Shown: piece by piece, positions 33,164 through 41,126 of the stretch
Position numbering within the stretch: the stretch's first letter is position 1
How the letters are laid out: each line of letters starts with the position of its first letter
Assembly: GCF_033100795.1 (NCBI RefSeq)
Contig: NZ_JAWLVI010000001.1
Span: forward strand, 992,001-1,056,000
From: Pseudothioclava sp033100795
GTDB lineage: Bacteria; Pseudomonadota; Alphaproteobacteria; Rhodobacterales; Rhodobacteraceae
DNA: 64,000 nucleotides
Direction of reading: 5' to 3'
The notes under the pieces: model-generated
What the model saw: only the letters and a program-made list of their open reading frames with translations
Told to the model about the DNA's origin: nothing
Database searches by the model: none
Program-made: the position numbers and the translations under genes

Positions 33164-34138
33164 TTACTTGCCGATGGCGGCGCGGACGGTTGCCAGCGCG
33201 GTCTCATACTCGGGGCCGTTTTCCTTTGCCCATGCTTCCCAGAACGGAGCCAGCTTGGCATTGGCTGCCGCTGCATCGCCGTCAGCCATGGCGACAAGCG
33301 TCATGCCAGCCTCGGCTTGCGATTTCTTCTGGACGTCTTCATCCACAAGGAATTCAGCAGTGGTTTTCGGGCCTTCTTCGGCAACGATCGCGCGCAGGGT
33401 CTGCTGCGTTTCCGGCGAAAGGGCCGCAAAGCTGTCAGCGTTCGCAATGATCATCGAGTTGCCGTAGTTCACCGCGAAACGGTAGTTATACGGCAGGAAC
33501 TCGTGCCAGTTCTTGGCGCCACCCGCACTTGCGGTCACGACACCCTCGATCACGCCACGTTCCAGCGAGGTCGGCACTTCCGACCCCGACAGGGTGATCG
33601 GCGCGCCGCCGAATTCCTCGATGAACTTGCCCTGCTCGGGCGAGGTCACGCGGATTTTGTGGCCGTTCAGATCAGCAAGGCTGTTGATCTCGAAAGTGGT
33701 AAAGATCGTCTGCTCGGGGTAGCGATAGCCGCCCAGCAACACAACGCCTTGTGCGGCGAATGCGTCGACCAGCGCCGGCTCCATCGCGGCATAGGCTTTG
33801 GCCCATTCGTCGTCGTTCTCGATCAGCATCGGCAGGTTAAGCACGCGTGCCAGCGGAACGTTGCCCGAGAAGAAGAAGTCGGCCGCCATATCGACAACCC
33901 CGTCGCCTACAGCCTGCGTGATGTCAGCCGATGCGATTTGCAGGGTTTTGCCAAGGTGCAGGTCGATCGTCAGATCGCCATTGGTCTCTGCCGCAGCGCG
34001 CTCGGTGATGCGGTTCATGCCCTTCACCGCCGAGGTCGAGGACACCGACGAGTAGGTGTAAGCGGTCCAGTTGTCCGCGTGGGCAACAGTGGTCGACAGA
34101 GCAATGAGCGCTGCCGCGCCGAGGGTCTTAAGGGTCAT
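33164..34138 (-). CDS. dctP: TRAP transporter periplasmic binding protein (DctP type)
   Basis: 324 aa with signal peptide MTLKTLGAAALIALSTTVAHA/D. DctP-fold features: LNLPMLIENDDEWAKAYAAM, LNGHKIRVTSPEQGKFIEEF with the conserved Arg that binds the ligand carboxylate, and TSLERGVIEGVVTA. The ligand class is therefore an acid with a free carboxylate; identity unknown. It is preceded by the tctA gene 71 nt away with a hairpin between, and followed directly by dctQ. Confidence 0.95.
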   Translation of the reverse strand: MTLKTLGAAALIALSTTVAHADNWTAYTYSSVSSTSAVKGMNRITERAAAETNGDLTIDLHLGKTLQIASADITQAVGDGVVDMAADFFFSGNVPLARVLNLPMLIENDDEWAKAYAAMEPALVDAFAAQGVVLLGGYRYPEQTIFTTFEINSLADLNGHKIRVTSPEQGKFIEEFGGAPITLSGSEVPTSLERGVIEGVVTASAGGAKNWHEFLPYNYRFAVNYGNSMIIANADSFAALSPETQQTLRAIVAEEGPKTTAEFLVDEDVQKKSQAEAGMTLVAMADGDAAAANAKLAPFWEAWAKENGPEYETALATVRAAIGK

Positions 34139-34171
34139 AGGTTTTCCTCCGGGTTTTCAGTTATATCGGGA

Positions 34172-34200
34172 GGTGGGTGGTTTCGCCCACCCCCGTTTTT
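34172..34200. other. Hairpin between tctA and dctP
   Basis: GGTGGG (34172-34177) pairs with CCCACC (34186-34191), and TTTTTTT follows on the + strand only. Read in the direction of the operon (minus) the T run lies before the stem, so it is not an intrinsic terminator for tctA; it may stabilise or separate the two transporter transcripts. Confidence 0.45.
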
Positions 34201-34209
34201 TTCAACAGT

Positions 34210-35706
34210 TCATCCTGCCTTGCGGCGTGCGATGAAGCGCTTTTTCAGAGTCGGCCCGACGACAACAGCGACCGTCAGGGCGACCAGAATGAGGCTTGTT
34301 GTATTCTGGAACAGCACGAGCCAATCGCCACGGCCAATCCGCAGGGCTAGGCGCAGGTTCTCTTCGGCGAAGCCCCCAAGGATCAGCCCCAGCACAACCG
34401 GCGGCAGCGGAAACTTCAGTTTGTCCATCACCCAGCCCACAGCCCCGAAGCCAAGCATCAGATAGACATCGAACATGCGCCCGTGGATCGAATAGACGCC
34501 GATCAGCATCAGCACGATGATGACCGATCCCAGCAGCGGGCGCGGCAGGTTCAGCAGACGCGCAAAGCTATTGGTCGCCAGCGAACCACCCAGCAGGATC
34601 AGAAGGATCGCACCGAACAGGAACTGCCACATGAAGCCGAACACGATGTCGGGGTTGTCGCGGAACAGCATCGGACCGGGTTGCAGCCCATGCACCAGCA
34701 AACCACCCAGCATCACCGCCGCAACAGCCGTGCCCGGAATACCAAGGGTCAGCGCAGGGATCAGGGCCGATGCGGTGTCGGCGTTATTGGCCACTTCGGC
34801 GGCGGCAACGCCCTCGGGTTCGCCCTCACCCCATGTTTCGGGGGTTTTCGAGGTCCGGCGCGCCTCGTTGTAGGACATGAACGCCGCCATCGAGCCACCA
34901 GCACCGGGCAGAATACCAATCCAGATGCCAATCAGCGAGCCGCGCAGCCATGTTTTCCAGTAACCCTTCATGCGCGGCAAAGCCTTCCACATGGACTCGG
35001 TGCCCAGTTTTGAGCTGTTCACACCGGTTTTCAGCGGGGTTTCCAGCAGGTCGATCACCGGCGGCAGCGCGTAAAGGCCAACCAGCAGGATCACGATATT
35101 GATCCCATCAAGCATTTCGAGCTGACCAAAGGTGAAGCGGTCATTGCCATAGATCGGGTCCGACCCGATGACCGAGACAAACACCCCGAAACAGGCCGAG
35201 ATCAGCCCTTTGATCGGGTTGCCGCCGAGCAGGAAAATGATCGAGGCAAGGCCGAACACCGCGACCCAGAACACCTCGGACGGGCCGAACAGCAGCGTGA
35301 CCTTGGACAAGGGCGGCGCCAGCAGCATTAGCGCAAACGCAGAGGCGATGCCGCCAAAGGCCGAGGAAACAACCGCAACCTGAAGCGCGTAACCGCCCTC
35401 GCCCTTCTGGGCCATCGGATAGCCGTCAAAGGTTGTGGCAACCGCCGCAGGCGTGCCCGGTATGCGCAGCAGAACGGCAGGAATAGCCCCGCCATACATG
35501 GCACCGTTATAGATGCCTGCCATCAGGCCAAGCGCCACCAGCGGCTCCAGTCCGAAGGTGAAGGGCACAAGAACCGAGATTGCCATCGTCGCGGACAGCC
35601 CCGGCATGGCGCCCACTACGATACCTGCAATCACGCCGATCACGACGGCGACAAAATTCGTCAGGGCAAAGACGTCAGGCAGAGCATGAAACAGATCGGA
35701 ATACAT
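34210..35706 (-). CDS. tctA: Tripartite tricarboxylate transporter large permease (TctA)
   Basis: 498 aa, the usual ~500 aa. Many membrane segments and the two TctA signature loops: VVGAMPGLSATMAISVLVPF near the N-terminus and GILPGAGGSMAAFMSYNEAR in the middle, with ALTLGIPGTAVAAVMLGGLL. It forms the transport channel in the inner membrane with TctB and receives ligand from TctC. It lies 7 nt after tctB and is followed by the TRAP genes in the same direction. Confidence 0.96.
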   Translation of the reverse strand: MYSDLFHALPDVFALTNFVAVVIGVIAGIVVGAMPGLSATMAISVLVPFTFGLEPLVALGLMAGIYNGAMYGGAIPAVLLRIPGTPAAVATTFDGYPMAQKGEGGYALQVAVVSSAFGGIASAFALMLLAPPLSKVTLLFGPSEVFWVAVFGLASIIFLLGGNPIKGLISACFGVFVSVIGSDPIYGNDRFTFGQLEMLDGINIVILLVGLYALPPVIDLLETPLKTGVNSSKLGTESMWKALPRMKGYWKTWLRGSLIGIWIGILPGAGGSMAAFMSYNEARRTSKTPETWGEGEPEGVAAAEVANNADTASALIPALTLGIPGTAVAAVMLGGLLVHGLQPGPMLFRDNPDIVFGFMWQFLFGAILLILLGGSLATNSFARLLNLPRPLLGSVIIVLMLIGVYSIHGRMFDVYLMLGFGAVGWVMDKLKFPLPPVVLGLILGGFAEENLRLALRIGRGDWLVLFQNTTSLILVALTVAVVVGPTLKKRFIARRKAG

Positions 35707-35713
35707 GGGAACC

Positions 35714-36175
35714 TCAGTTCTGCCACAGGCGGCCAGTGGGGAAGTCTTGCGACATCCCGAAATCGAAGATCAGCCAGATCGTCCCCACCACGATGCAGGT
35801 CGCGACAGCAAGGCCCACCGCGCTGCGGTAGCCAAAGACCCAGGCAACAAGGGGGATAGTGACGGCGGTGCTGGCATAGAAGCCAATGAAATCGGTCGAA
35901 AGCGCATAGGCGACGACAAGAGCAAAGGCACCGATCACGCGCTTGGGGGATTGTGTCATCGGGGTCGCATGTTCACCCGCGCCTGCCTTGCGTTGGTCGC
36001 TCAGCAGCAGGGCAAGCGACAGCACGATCAACCCAAGCAGCATAGCCGCAGGCAGCAATGCCGAGATGGCCCGCAACTCGAATGAGGGGATCAGGAAACC
36101 GGCGGCGACCAGAATGATACCAAGCGCGGTCAGGGTTTCGGGCCTGAGCAGGCGGTTTGTGCGATTCTCGGGCAT
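35714..36175 (-). CDS. tctB: Tripartite tricarboxylate transporter small permease (TctB)
   Basis: 153 aa, four membrane helices, as in TctB. N-terminal LGIILVAAGFLIPSFELRAI and C-terminal GYRSAVGLAVATCIVVGTIW are recognisable. Poorly conserved family; identification rests on length, topology and position between tctC and tctA. Confidence 0.88.
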   Translation of the reverse strand: MPENRTNRLLRPETLTALGIILVAAGFLIPSFELRAISALLPAAMLLGLIVLSLALLLSDQRKAGAGEHATPMTQSPKRVIGAFALVVAYALSTDFIGFYASTAVTIPLVAWVFGYRSAVGLAVATCIVVGTIWLIFDFGMSQDFPTGRLWQN

Positions 36176-36203
36176 GGGGGTGGCTCCAAAGCGGGTTTGG
36201 GAT

Positions 36204-36230
36204 GCGCGAGGGACTTACCGCCCCTCGCGC
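36204..36230 (-). terminator. Intercistronic hairpin between tctC and tctB
   Basis: A perfect 9-bp stem GCGCGAGGG (36204-36212) / CCCTCGCGC (36222-36230) lies just after the tctC stop in the direction of transcription. No T run follows, so a 3' stabiliser that lets the binding protein be made in excess is more likely than termination. Confidence 0.55.
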
Positions 36231-36241
36231 AGATTATTGCC

Positions 36242-37195
36242 TTAGTTCCAGGGCGTGGTTTCCCACACACCTTTTGCAAGGTCATAAAGGTCAGAGGTCA
36301 GCGTCTTGAAATCGTCGCCGGTCACGACTTCCACGGGGTTGGCCGTAGCTGCCATCGCAGCAAGGAATTCCTGATCGCCCGCAAGCTTGCTGAACGCGTC
36401 CATCAGCTTGGCTTTGGCGTCGTCGGGAAGACCCGCAGGCGCGATGAAGCCACGCATCGAGCCGTTCACCAGATCAAGACCCTGCTCTTTGAAGGTCGGC
36501 AGGTCAGGGGCGAAGGGCGAGCGCTCTTTGGTAGCCACGCCCAGAACATTCAACTGGTCCTGAAACTCTGCCACTTCCGAAATGTTCAGGATGCCCATCG
36601 CTACGTGGCCACCCAGAAGCGCGGTGCGCGCAGGCGCCGAACCTTTGAAGGGGACGATGGTGAACTCGGTCTCGGTCGCGTTTTGCAGCTTGATCAGCGC
36701 GAAGTGGTCGTCACCCCCGAGGCTCGACATGGCGACGGTAATTGCGCCCGGATTTGCCTTGGCGTCAGCCAGCAGCTTGTCCAGCGTGTCCAGCCCGCTG
36801 TTCTTGGCGGTCACGATCACGTTGGGATCGTTCACCACGTTCGCAAGGTAGGTAAAGCTGTCACGGTCGTATTCGGCCTCGCGGTCGATGGTGCGCGCCA
36901 TCATGCCCGGCAGGTTGAACGTGCCAAGCGTATAGCCGTCGGGGTTGGAATGCGCGGCCTCGGTCACGCCGATCTGGCCCGAGGCGCCCGGCATGTTCTT
37001 GACCACAAGGCTTGCGCCCTCACCAAGATATTTCTCGATGAACGGGGCCGCGGTGCGCGCCATCACATCGGTGCCGCCACCTGCGGAATAGCCGACGATC
37101 ACCTCGATCGGCTTTTCCGGATACTCGGCCACAGCGGCCCCTGCGGACAGAACCATCGCGCCAACAAGCGCGGTCTTCTTGAAAATGGTAAGCAT
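36242..37195 (-). CDS. tctC: Tripartite tricarboxylate transporter periplasmic binding protein (TctC/Bug)
   Basis: 317 aa from the ATG at 37195, 7 nt after AAAGGAGGAG, a very strong ribosome site. The signal peptide ends SAGAAVA/E. Bug-family features are YPEKPIEVIVGYSAGGGTDV, KNMPGASGQIGV with the conserved Asn-x-x-G-A/G-G ligand loop, and PFKGSAPARTALLGGHV. Ligands of the family are carboxylic acids. It is followed by a hairpin and tctB. Confidence 0.95.
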   Translation of the reverse strand: MLTIFKKTALVGAMVLSAGAAVAEYPEKPIEVIVGYSAGGGTDVMARTAAPFIEKYLGEGASLVVKNMPGASGQIGVTEAAHSNPDGYTLGTFNLPGMMARTIDREAEYDRDSFTYLANVVNDPNVIVTAKNSGLDTLDKLLADAKANPGAITVAMSSLGGDDHFALIKLQNATETEFTIVPFKGSAPARTALLGGHVAMGILNISEVAEFQDQLNVLGVATKERSPFAPDLPTFKEQGLDLVNGSMRGFIAPAGLPDDAKAKLMDAFSKLAGDQEFLAAMAATANPVEVVTGDDFKTLTSDLYDLAKGVWETTPWN

Positions 37196-37222
37196 GTTAC
37201 TCCTCCTTTGCATGCGGGATTT

Positions 37223-37903
37223 TCAGGCTTCGGGCAGGATGCAGCCGCGCTCTTTCAAGGCGCGGTCCACCCAGCTCCGGTCGTTGGTTCCGGCTTCGAT
37301 CGCAGCCATCTGCTTGATCTCGGCTTCGGATTTGGCTTGGGTTTTCTTCAGGATGTCTTCGGCCTCGTCGATGGACACCGCCAGCACCCCGTCGCTGTCA
37401 CCGATCACGATGTCGCCGGGGTTGATCACCATGCCGTCGATGGCAATGGGCACGTTGATCTCGCCGGGGCCATCCTTGTAGGGGCCGCGATGCGTGACGC
37501 CTGCGGCATAGGTCGGCAGGTTGGTCTCGCGGAAATTGTCCACATCGCGGATCGCACCGTTCAGCACGAAGCCGACAACGCCTTTCTTGATGGCATAAGC
37601 CAGCATCAGCTCGCCCATCAGCGCGTTGGAAAGGTCACCGCCCGCGTCCACGACAATCACATCGCCCGGCACGGCCATATCAATGGCCTTGTGCAGCATC
37701 AGGTTATCGCCCGGACGCGCCTTGACCGTCAAAGCAACCCCGGCCATGCCACCCTTGGTGTGCATCGGGCGAAGCGTCGGACCGGCGGCAGTCATGCGCG
37801 ACATGCAATCCGACACATTCGCGACGGGCAGCTTAGCGTAGGCCGCGACCAGTTCTTTCGATGCGACACGCTCGCGGGTCAGGATACGGAAGCCGATAGG
37901 CAT
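37223..37903 (-). CDS. RraA-like / HMG aldolase family protein
   Basis: 226 aa. The RraA/4-hydroxy-4-methyl-2-oxoglutarate aldolase signature is present: VIVVDAGGDLSNALMGELML and VVGFVLNGAIRDVDNF with the catalytic Arg-Asp. Such enzymes cleave 4-hydroxy-2-oxo acids to pyruvate or decarboxylate oxaloacetate; the true RNase E inhibitor RraA is shorter. The context (dehydrogenase 2 nt upstream, acid transporters downstream) favours an aldolase role in catabolism. Gene starts 2 nt after the dehydrogenase stop. Confidence 0.88.
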   Translation of the reverse strand: MPIGFRILTRERVASKELVAAYAKLPVANVSDCMSRMTAAGPTLRPMHTKGGMAGVALTVKARPGDNLMLHKAIDMAVPGDVIVVDAGGDLSNALMGELMLAYAIKKGVVGFVLNGAIRDVDNFRETNLPTYAAGVTHRGPYKDGPGEINVPIAIDGMVINPGDIVIGDSDGVLAVSIDEAEDILKKTQAKSEAEIKQMAAIEAGTNDRSWVDRALKERGCILPEA

Positions 37904-37905
37904 GG

Positions 37906-38916
37906 TTATTTCTCCACGTTTTCAAGCGGTGCCTTCGCGGCATCCAGAAGCTTGCGATTGATGATGCGCTCGGGCGGAACGGGCTTGCCTTCCAGGATCT
38001 GGAAAATCCCGCGCACGGCATCGACACCGACGCGCGCGCCTGCCTGACGCGTGACCCCGCCGATATGCGGCGTCACCACGATGCGCGGCTCGGCAAAAAA
38101 CGGGTGATCTGCGGCAGGAGGCTCGATTGCGAACGTATCAAGCCCTGCCCCCGCCAGATGGCCGCCTTGCACCGCAGCCAGAAGCGCCGCTTCGTCGATC
38201 AGGCCGCCGCGCGCGGTATTGATGACAAAGGCGCCTTCGGGCATCCGGGCGATGGCCTCGGCGTTCAGGATCTGGCGCGTCTGTTCGGTCAGCGGGCAGT
38301 GCAGGCTGAGGATATTCGACTGCGTAAGCAAGTCCTCGAAGCTTGCGCAGCGGGTAACGCCAAGCGCCTCGAACGCGCTGTCAGGGGCGTAGGGATCATA
38401 GCCGATCAGCCGAAGACCAAGCCCTTGGGCAATCCGCCCCGTGGCCTGCGCAATCGCGCCCATACCCATCAGGCCCAATGTCTCGCCTGCGATTTCTCGC
38501 CCCGAGAACCCCGGCTTTTCCCAACGGCCCGCGCGCAGCCCGGCGTCCAGCGGCAGTATGCGTTTGGCACAGTTCAGCAAGAGCGCAATCGCGTGCTCGG
38601 CCACCGATACCGCGTTCGCGCCGGTTGCGACCAGCACCGGAATGCCACGCTCGGCGGCCGCGGCGATGTCGATATTATCCACGCCGACGCCGTGCTTGGA
38701 GATCACCCGCAGCTGCGGTGCCGCGTCCATGACATTGGCGTCCAGACGCCCCATCCGCGACACGATCCCGACCGCCCCTGTCTTTTTCAGGAATTCCGAA
38801 ATCACCTCGCTGTCAGCGTAAGGCGGCGTGTGTACCGTCTCATAACCGTGCTCTGCCACCAGCTTGGCCGCCGACGGATCAAGATCAGGACCGGTTACAA
38901 GAATGGTCTTGCTCAT
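37906..38916 (-). CDS. NAD-dependent 2-hydroxyacid dehydrogenase (SerA-like)
   Basis: 336 aa from the ATG at 38916 (AAGGAGATA upstream); 37 residues upstream in frame are not homologous. Rossmann loop GLMGMGAIAQATGR, where the third Gly of GxGxxG is Ala, and catalytic residues in NTARGGLIDE (Arg) and VTPHIGGVTRQ (His). It probably oxidises a 2-hydroxy acid or reduces a 2-oxo acid in the cytoplasm; with 336 aa and no ACT domain it is not a standard biosynthetic SerA. First gene of the nine-gene acid operon, divergent from the LysR gene. Confidence 0.9.
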   Translation of the reverse strand: MSKTILVTGPDLDPSAAKLVAEHGYETVHTPPYADSEVISEFLKKTGAVGIVSRMGRLDANVMDAAPQLRVISKHGVGVDNIDIAAAAERGIPVLVATGANAVSVAEHAIALLLNCAKRILPLDAGLRAGRWEKPGFSGREIAGETLGLMGMGAIAQATGRIAQGLGLRLIGYDPYAPDSAFEALGVTRCASFEDLLTQSNILSLHCPLTEQTRQILNAEAIARMPEGAFVINTARGGLIDEAALLAAVQGGHLAGAGLDTFAIEPPAADHPFFAEPRIVVTPHIGGVTRQAGARVGVDAVRGIFQILEGKPVPPERIINRKLLDAAKAPLENVEK

Positions 38917-39059
38917 CGTGCATATCTCCTTGGCCCCTCTGTCGTCGGGGCGCCGCGCTTCATTCATTTGTGCAAAGGTCGCATCCGGCTCCTCGACCGG
39001 CGGCGACTCTCCTCGTTGGAAAGGCACGTTAATAAAAAGAAATGCTTTTCAAAAACGCG

Positions 39060-39079
39060 TAATTCTGGTTATCAAATTA
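39060..39079. promoter_or_regulatory. LysR-type operator candidate between dehydrogenase and LysR genes
   Basis: TAATT (39060-39064) and its reverse complement AATTA (39075-39079) lie 20 nt before the LysR start in an AT-rich divergent promoter. This fits the short dyads bound by LysR proteins, but such dyads are common in AT-rich DNA. Confidence 0.3.
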
Positions 39080-39098
39080 AGCAAAACTGGATTTAAGG

Positions 39099-39998
39099 AT
39101 GGATACCAGACAGCTTAAAACCTTGCTGGCGATTGAATCGCACGGCACCTTTGCACAGGCGGCAGACATCGTCGGGCTGACGGCATCCGCCGTTAGTCAG
39201 CAAATTCAGGCGCTTGAGACCGAATTGCGGATTTCTATCTTTGACCGCAGCTCGCGTCCGCCGAAGCTGACGCCACAAGGCACCCAAGTGATAGAAATGG
39301 CGCGAGACATCCTGCGCCGCGAAGAGGACACCAAGGCAAGCCTGCGGGGCGACCTGATTGCCGGAACGCTAATGCTGGGCTCTGTTCGCTCCAGTGCGCT
39401 GAACCTGCTGCCCCGCGCTGTTGTGCAGATGCGCAGCCGTTATCCGGCGCTGAAAACCAGCCTGCGGGTATCGCTGTCATCCACATTGATTGCCGATGTC
39501 GCCGCCGGTCGGCTTGATGCGGCGATTGTGGCAGAGCATGTCGGGTTTCCAAGCGCGCTACGATGGAGCCCGTTCCTGCGCGAACCGCTTTGGCTGATTG
39601 CGCCGGAAGGGACCGAGTTGCGCGACCCGATCGAGCTTTTGAACACCCGCCCCTATATCCGGTTTCGCAGCGCCGTCCCGCTGGCCAATCTGATCGACAC
39701 CGAAATTTCCAGACTTGGTGTCGTGACGAACGATGTGGCCGAGATCGACACGATCGGATCTATCGTGACATGCGTCCGGCAAGGGCTTGGGATTTCGGTC
39801 GTGCCGCATGTGGCCCTGCAAGAACCTGAAGACTCCCGCCTTCTCCGCATTCCCTTCGGGCAGCCTCAGATCAACCGCCAGATCGGGATCGTCGAACGCA
39901 CTGTCTCGCCACGCGGAGAGATCATCTCGCGTCTGCATGCCGTTCTGGCCGAGCTTTGCGCAGAGCATGGTGTCGTTCGGAAGGCCATCGAAAGTTAG
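39099..39998 (+). CDS. LysR-family regulator of the divergent acid operon
   Basis: 299 aa. N-terminal winged HTH: MDTRQLKTLLAIESHGTFAQ followed by AADIVGLTASAVSQQIQALE, then a linker helix and a two-lobed effector domain. Divergent position next to the SerA-like gene strongly suggests that it controls the nine-gene operon in response to its substrate. A small dyad (39060-39079) lies in the shared promoter. The start follows TTTAAGG. Confidence 0.9.
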   Translation: MDTRQLKTLLAIESHGTFAQAADIVGLTASAVSQQIQALETELRISIFDRSSRPPKLTPQGTQVIEMARDILRREEDTKASLRGDLIAGTLMLGSVRSSALNLLPRAVVQMRSRYPALKTSLRVSLSSTLIADVAAGRLDAAIVAEHVGFPSALRWSPFLREPLWLIAPEGTELRDPIELLNTRPYIRFRSAVPLANLIDTEISRLGVVTNDVAEIDTIGSIVTCVRQGLGISVVPHVALQEPEDSRLLRIPFGQPQINRQIGIVERTVSPRGEIISRLHAVLAELCAEHGVVRKAIES

Positions 39999-40167
39999 GG
40001 ATCGCTTTCCGCCTTAAATCATCGTGCACGCGATTTGGCGTCATGGAACCGTGCAGGATCAACACCCGAAGCAGGTCCTCTTCCTCGAACCACCGCACAT
40101 CGCAATAACGGCCGTTGTAGCGCGTCGCAAAATGCGAACGAACGGCGTCGCTGAACGCATCTTGCAC
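39922..40167 (-). CDS. Orphan ORF overlapping the LysR 3' end
   Basis: 81 codons: MQDAFSDAVRSHFATRYNGR, then YCDVRWFEEEDLLRVLILHG. The first 55 residues look protein-like (aromatic and charged pattern), while the tail that lies antisense to the LysR gene is Arg/His-rich and probably not native. It could be the N-terminal stub of a gene whose remainder was lost when the LysR region joined here. No family recognised, and no strong ribosome site. Confidence 0.35.
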   Translation of the reverse strand: MQDAFSDAVRSHFATRYNGRYCDVRWFEEEDLLRVLILHGSMTPNRVHDDLRRKAIPNFRWPSERHHALRKARPERHADAR

Positions 40168-40244
40168 GCCTGAGGGCCATGATTACAAGCTCCTGTCATG
40201 GTGCTGCTGCGGGCTAACAGCCGCGAGAGGCATCGGAAGCAAGT

Positions 40245-40568
40245 TCACTTCGGCAAATTCCACGCATGCCGCATTGAGGCACTCGGCCTCGGCCGCGTCT
40301 CCTTTGGCTGTTTCAACCTGCGCCGAGGCAAATCGAGTTTGCCCTCAAGCTCGGTGATAAGCGCCCTCGCTTCTTGAACCCGGGCGTCGATGAAATCACG
40401 GTTTGAATGGTCGCGACGCTCGCCAAGCGTCGCCGCAAGGTCTGCTTTGGTCGAAGCCAAAACATTCGCGATATCGTTCCGGCGCCGCGCAGCAATGCGC
40501 AGTGCCTGACGCCTTTCTTCATTTATCGAAGCAAGATGAGCAAGTCTTTCTCGGGTATCAAACTGCAT
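40245..40568 (-). CDS. Small helical (coiled-coil) protein of unknown function
   Basis: 107 aa. The ATG at 40568 has an ideal ribosome site, TAGGAGG, 9 nt upstream. The first 80 residues are charged and helical (MQFDTRERLAHLASINEERR, VQEARALITELEGKLDLPRR) with heptad-like spacing; the last 25 are Arg/Pro-rich. It lies in a stretch with GC lower than the flanks, between the LysR gene and betA. No family recognised. Confidence 0.55.
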   Translation of the reverse strand: MQFDTRERLAHLASINEERRQALRIAARRRNDIANVLASTKADLAATLGERRDHSNRDFIDARVQEARALITELEGKLDLPRRRLKQPKETRPRPSASMRHAWNLPK

Positions 40569-40659
40569 GGCGTTGGCCTCCTATCGCTTGGAAGCTGCCA
40601 GCAATGCCCGCCGGAAAAAATTGCTCGTTTTTGAAACGAGCAATTGACAGACAAGAGAA

Positions 40660-41082
40660 TTATCGCCGCGCGGGCTTCACCAATCGCCGAAAGGCCTCGT
40701 ATTTCAAGATAGGCTTCGCCATACCCTCAGCGCGCAACTTTTGGAGCACCCAGAGCGGACCGGCCAACCCGCTATCTATGTGGCGCGGCGGGGAGTCGGG
40801 TGATGCTTCAAACTCACGACGGCTCAGCCTGAACTGTTCCAAGATTTTCGTGTGGATATCTCGCACTGATTTGCCGCCCCTCTCGGCCCGCAGCCCGTTG
40901 TAATAGTCGCGCCTGCATTTCTTGTGGCAGAAGAGCTTTTCAGCGTCACGTCGCGCGGGATGGTCTCGCCACAGTGCAGGCGATGACGCTCGCCCACGCC
41001 GTAGCGGTTCGCCACTTTTTGCGAAGCATACGCCCCATTCGACTAGCGCGTGTTGACCCCCGATGAGGCATATGCCAGCCAA
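40660..41082 (-). pseudogene. Zinc-ribbon-like small protein gene, probably frameshifted
   Basis: In one frame 140 codons are open from 41082; the C-terminal part (from EKLFCHKKCRRDYYNGLRAE onward) looks native. In the next frame the upstream DNA reads RYGVGERHRLHCGETIPRD. Joined, these give HCGETIPRD..EKLFCHKKCRRDYYN, the usual Zn-ribbon plan (C-G-x-x-I-P ... K-x-F-C-x-x-x-C). A single-base shift near 40945 therefore seems to split it. Function unknown; such small ribbons are common in mobile or plasmid-borne genes. A sequencing error is also possible. Confidence 0.45.
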
Positions 41083-41126
41083 TCAGAACCAATGAGGACG
41101 GACGAAAGCGGGGCCATCACGCCCCG

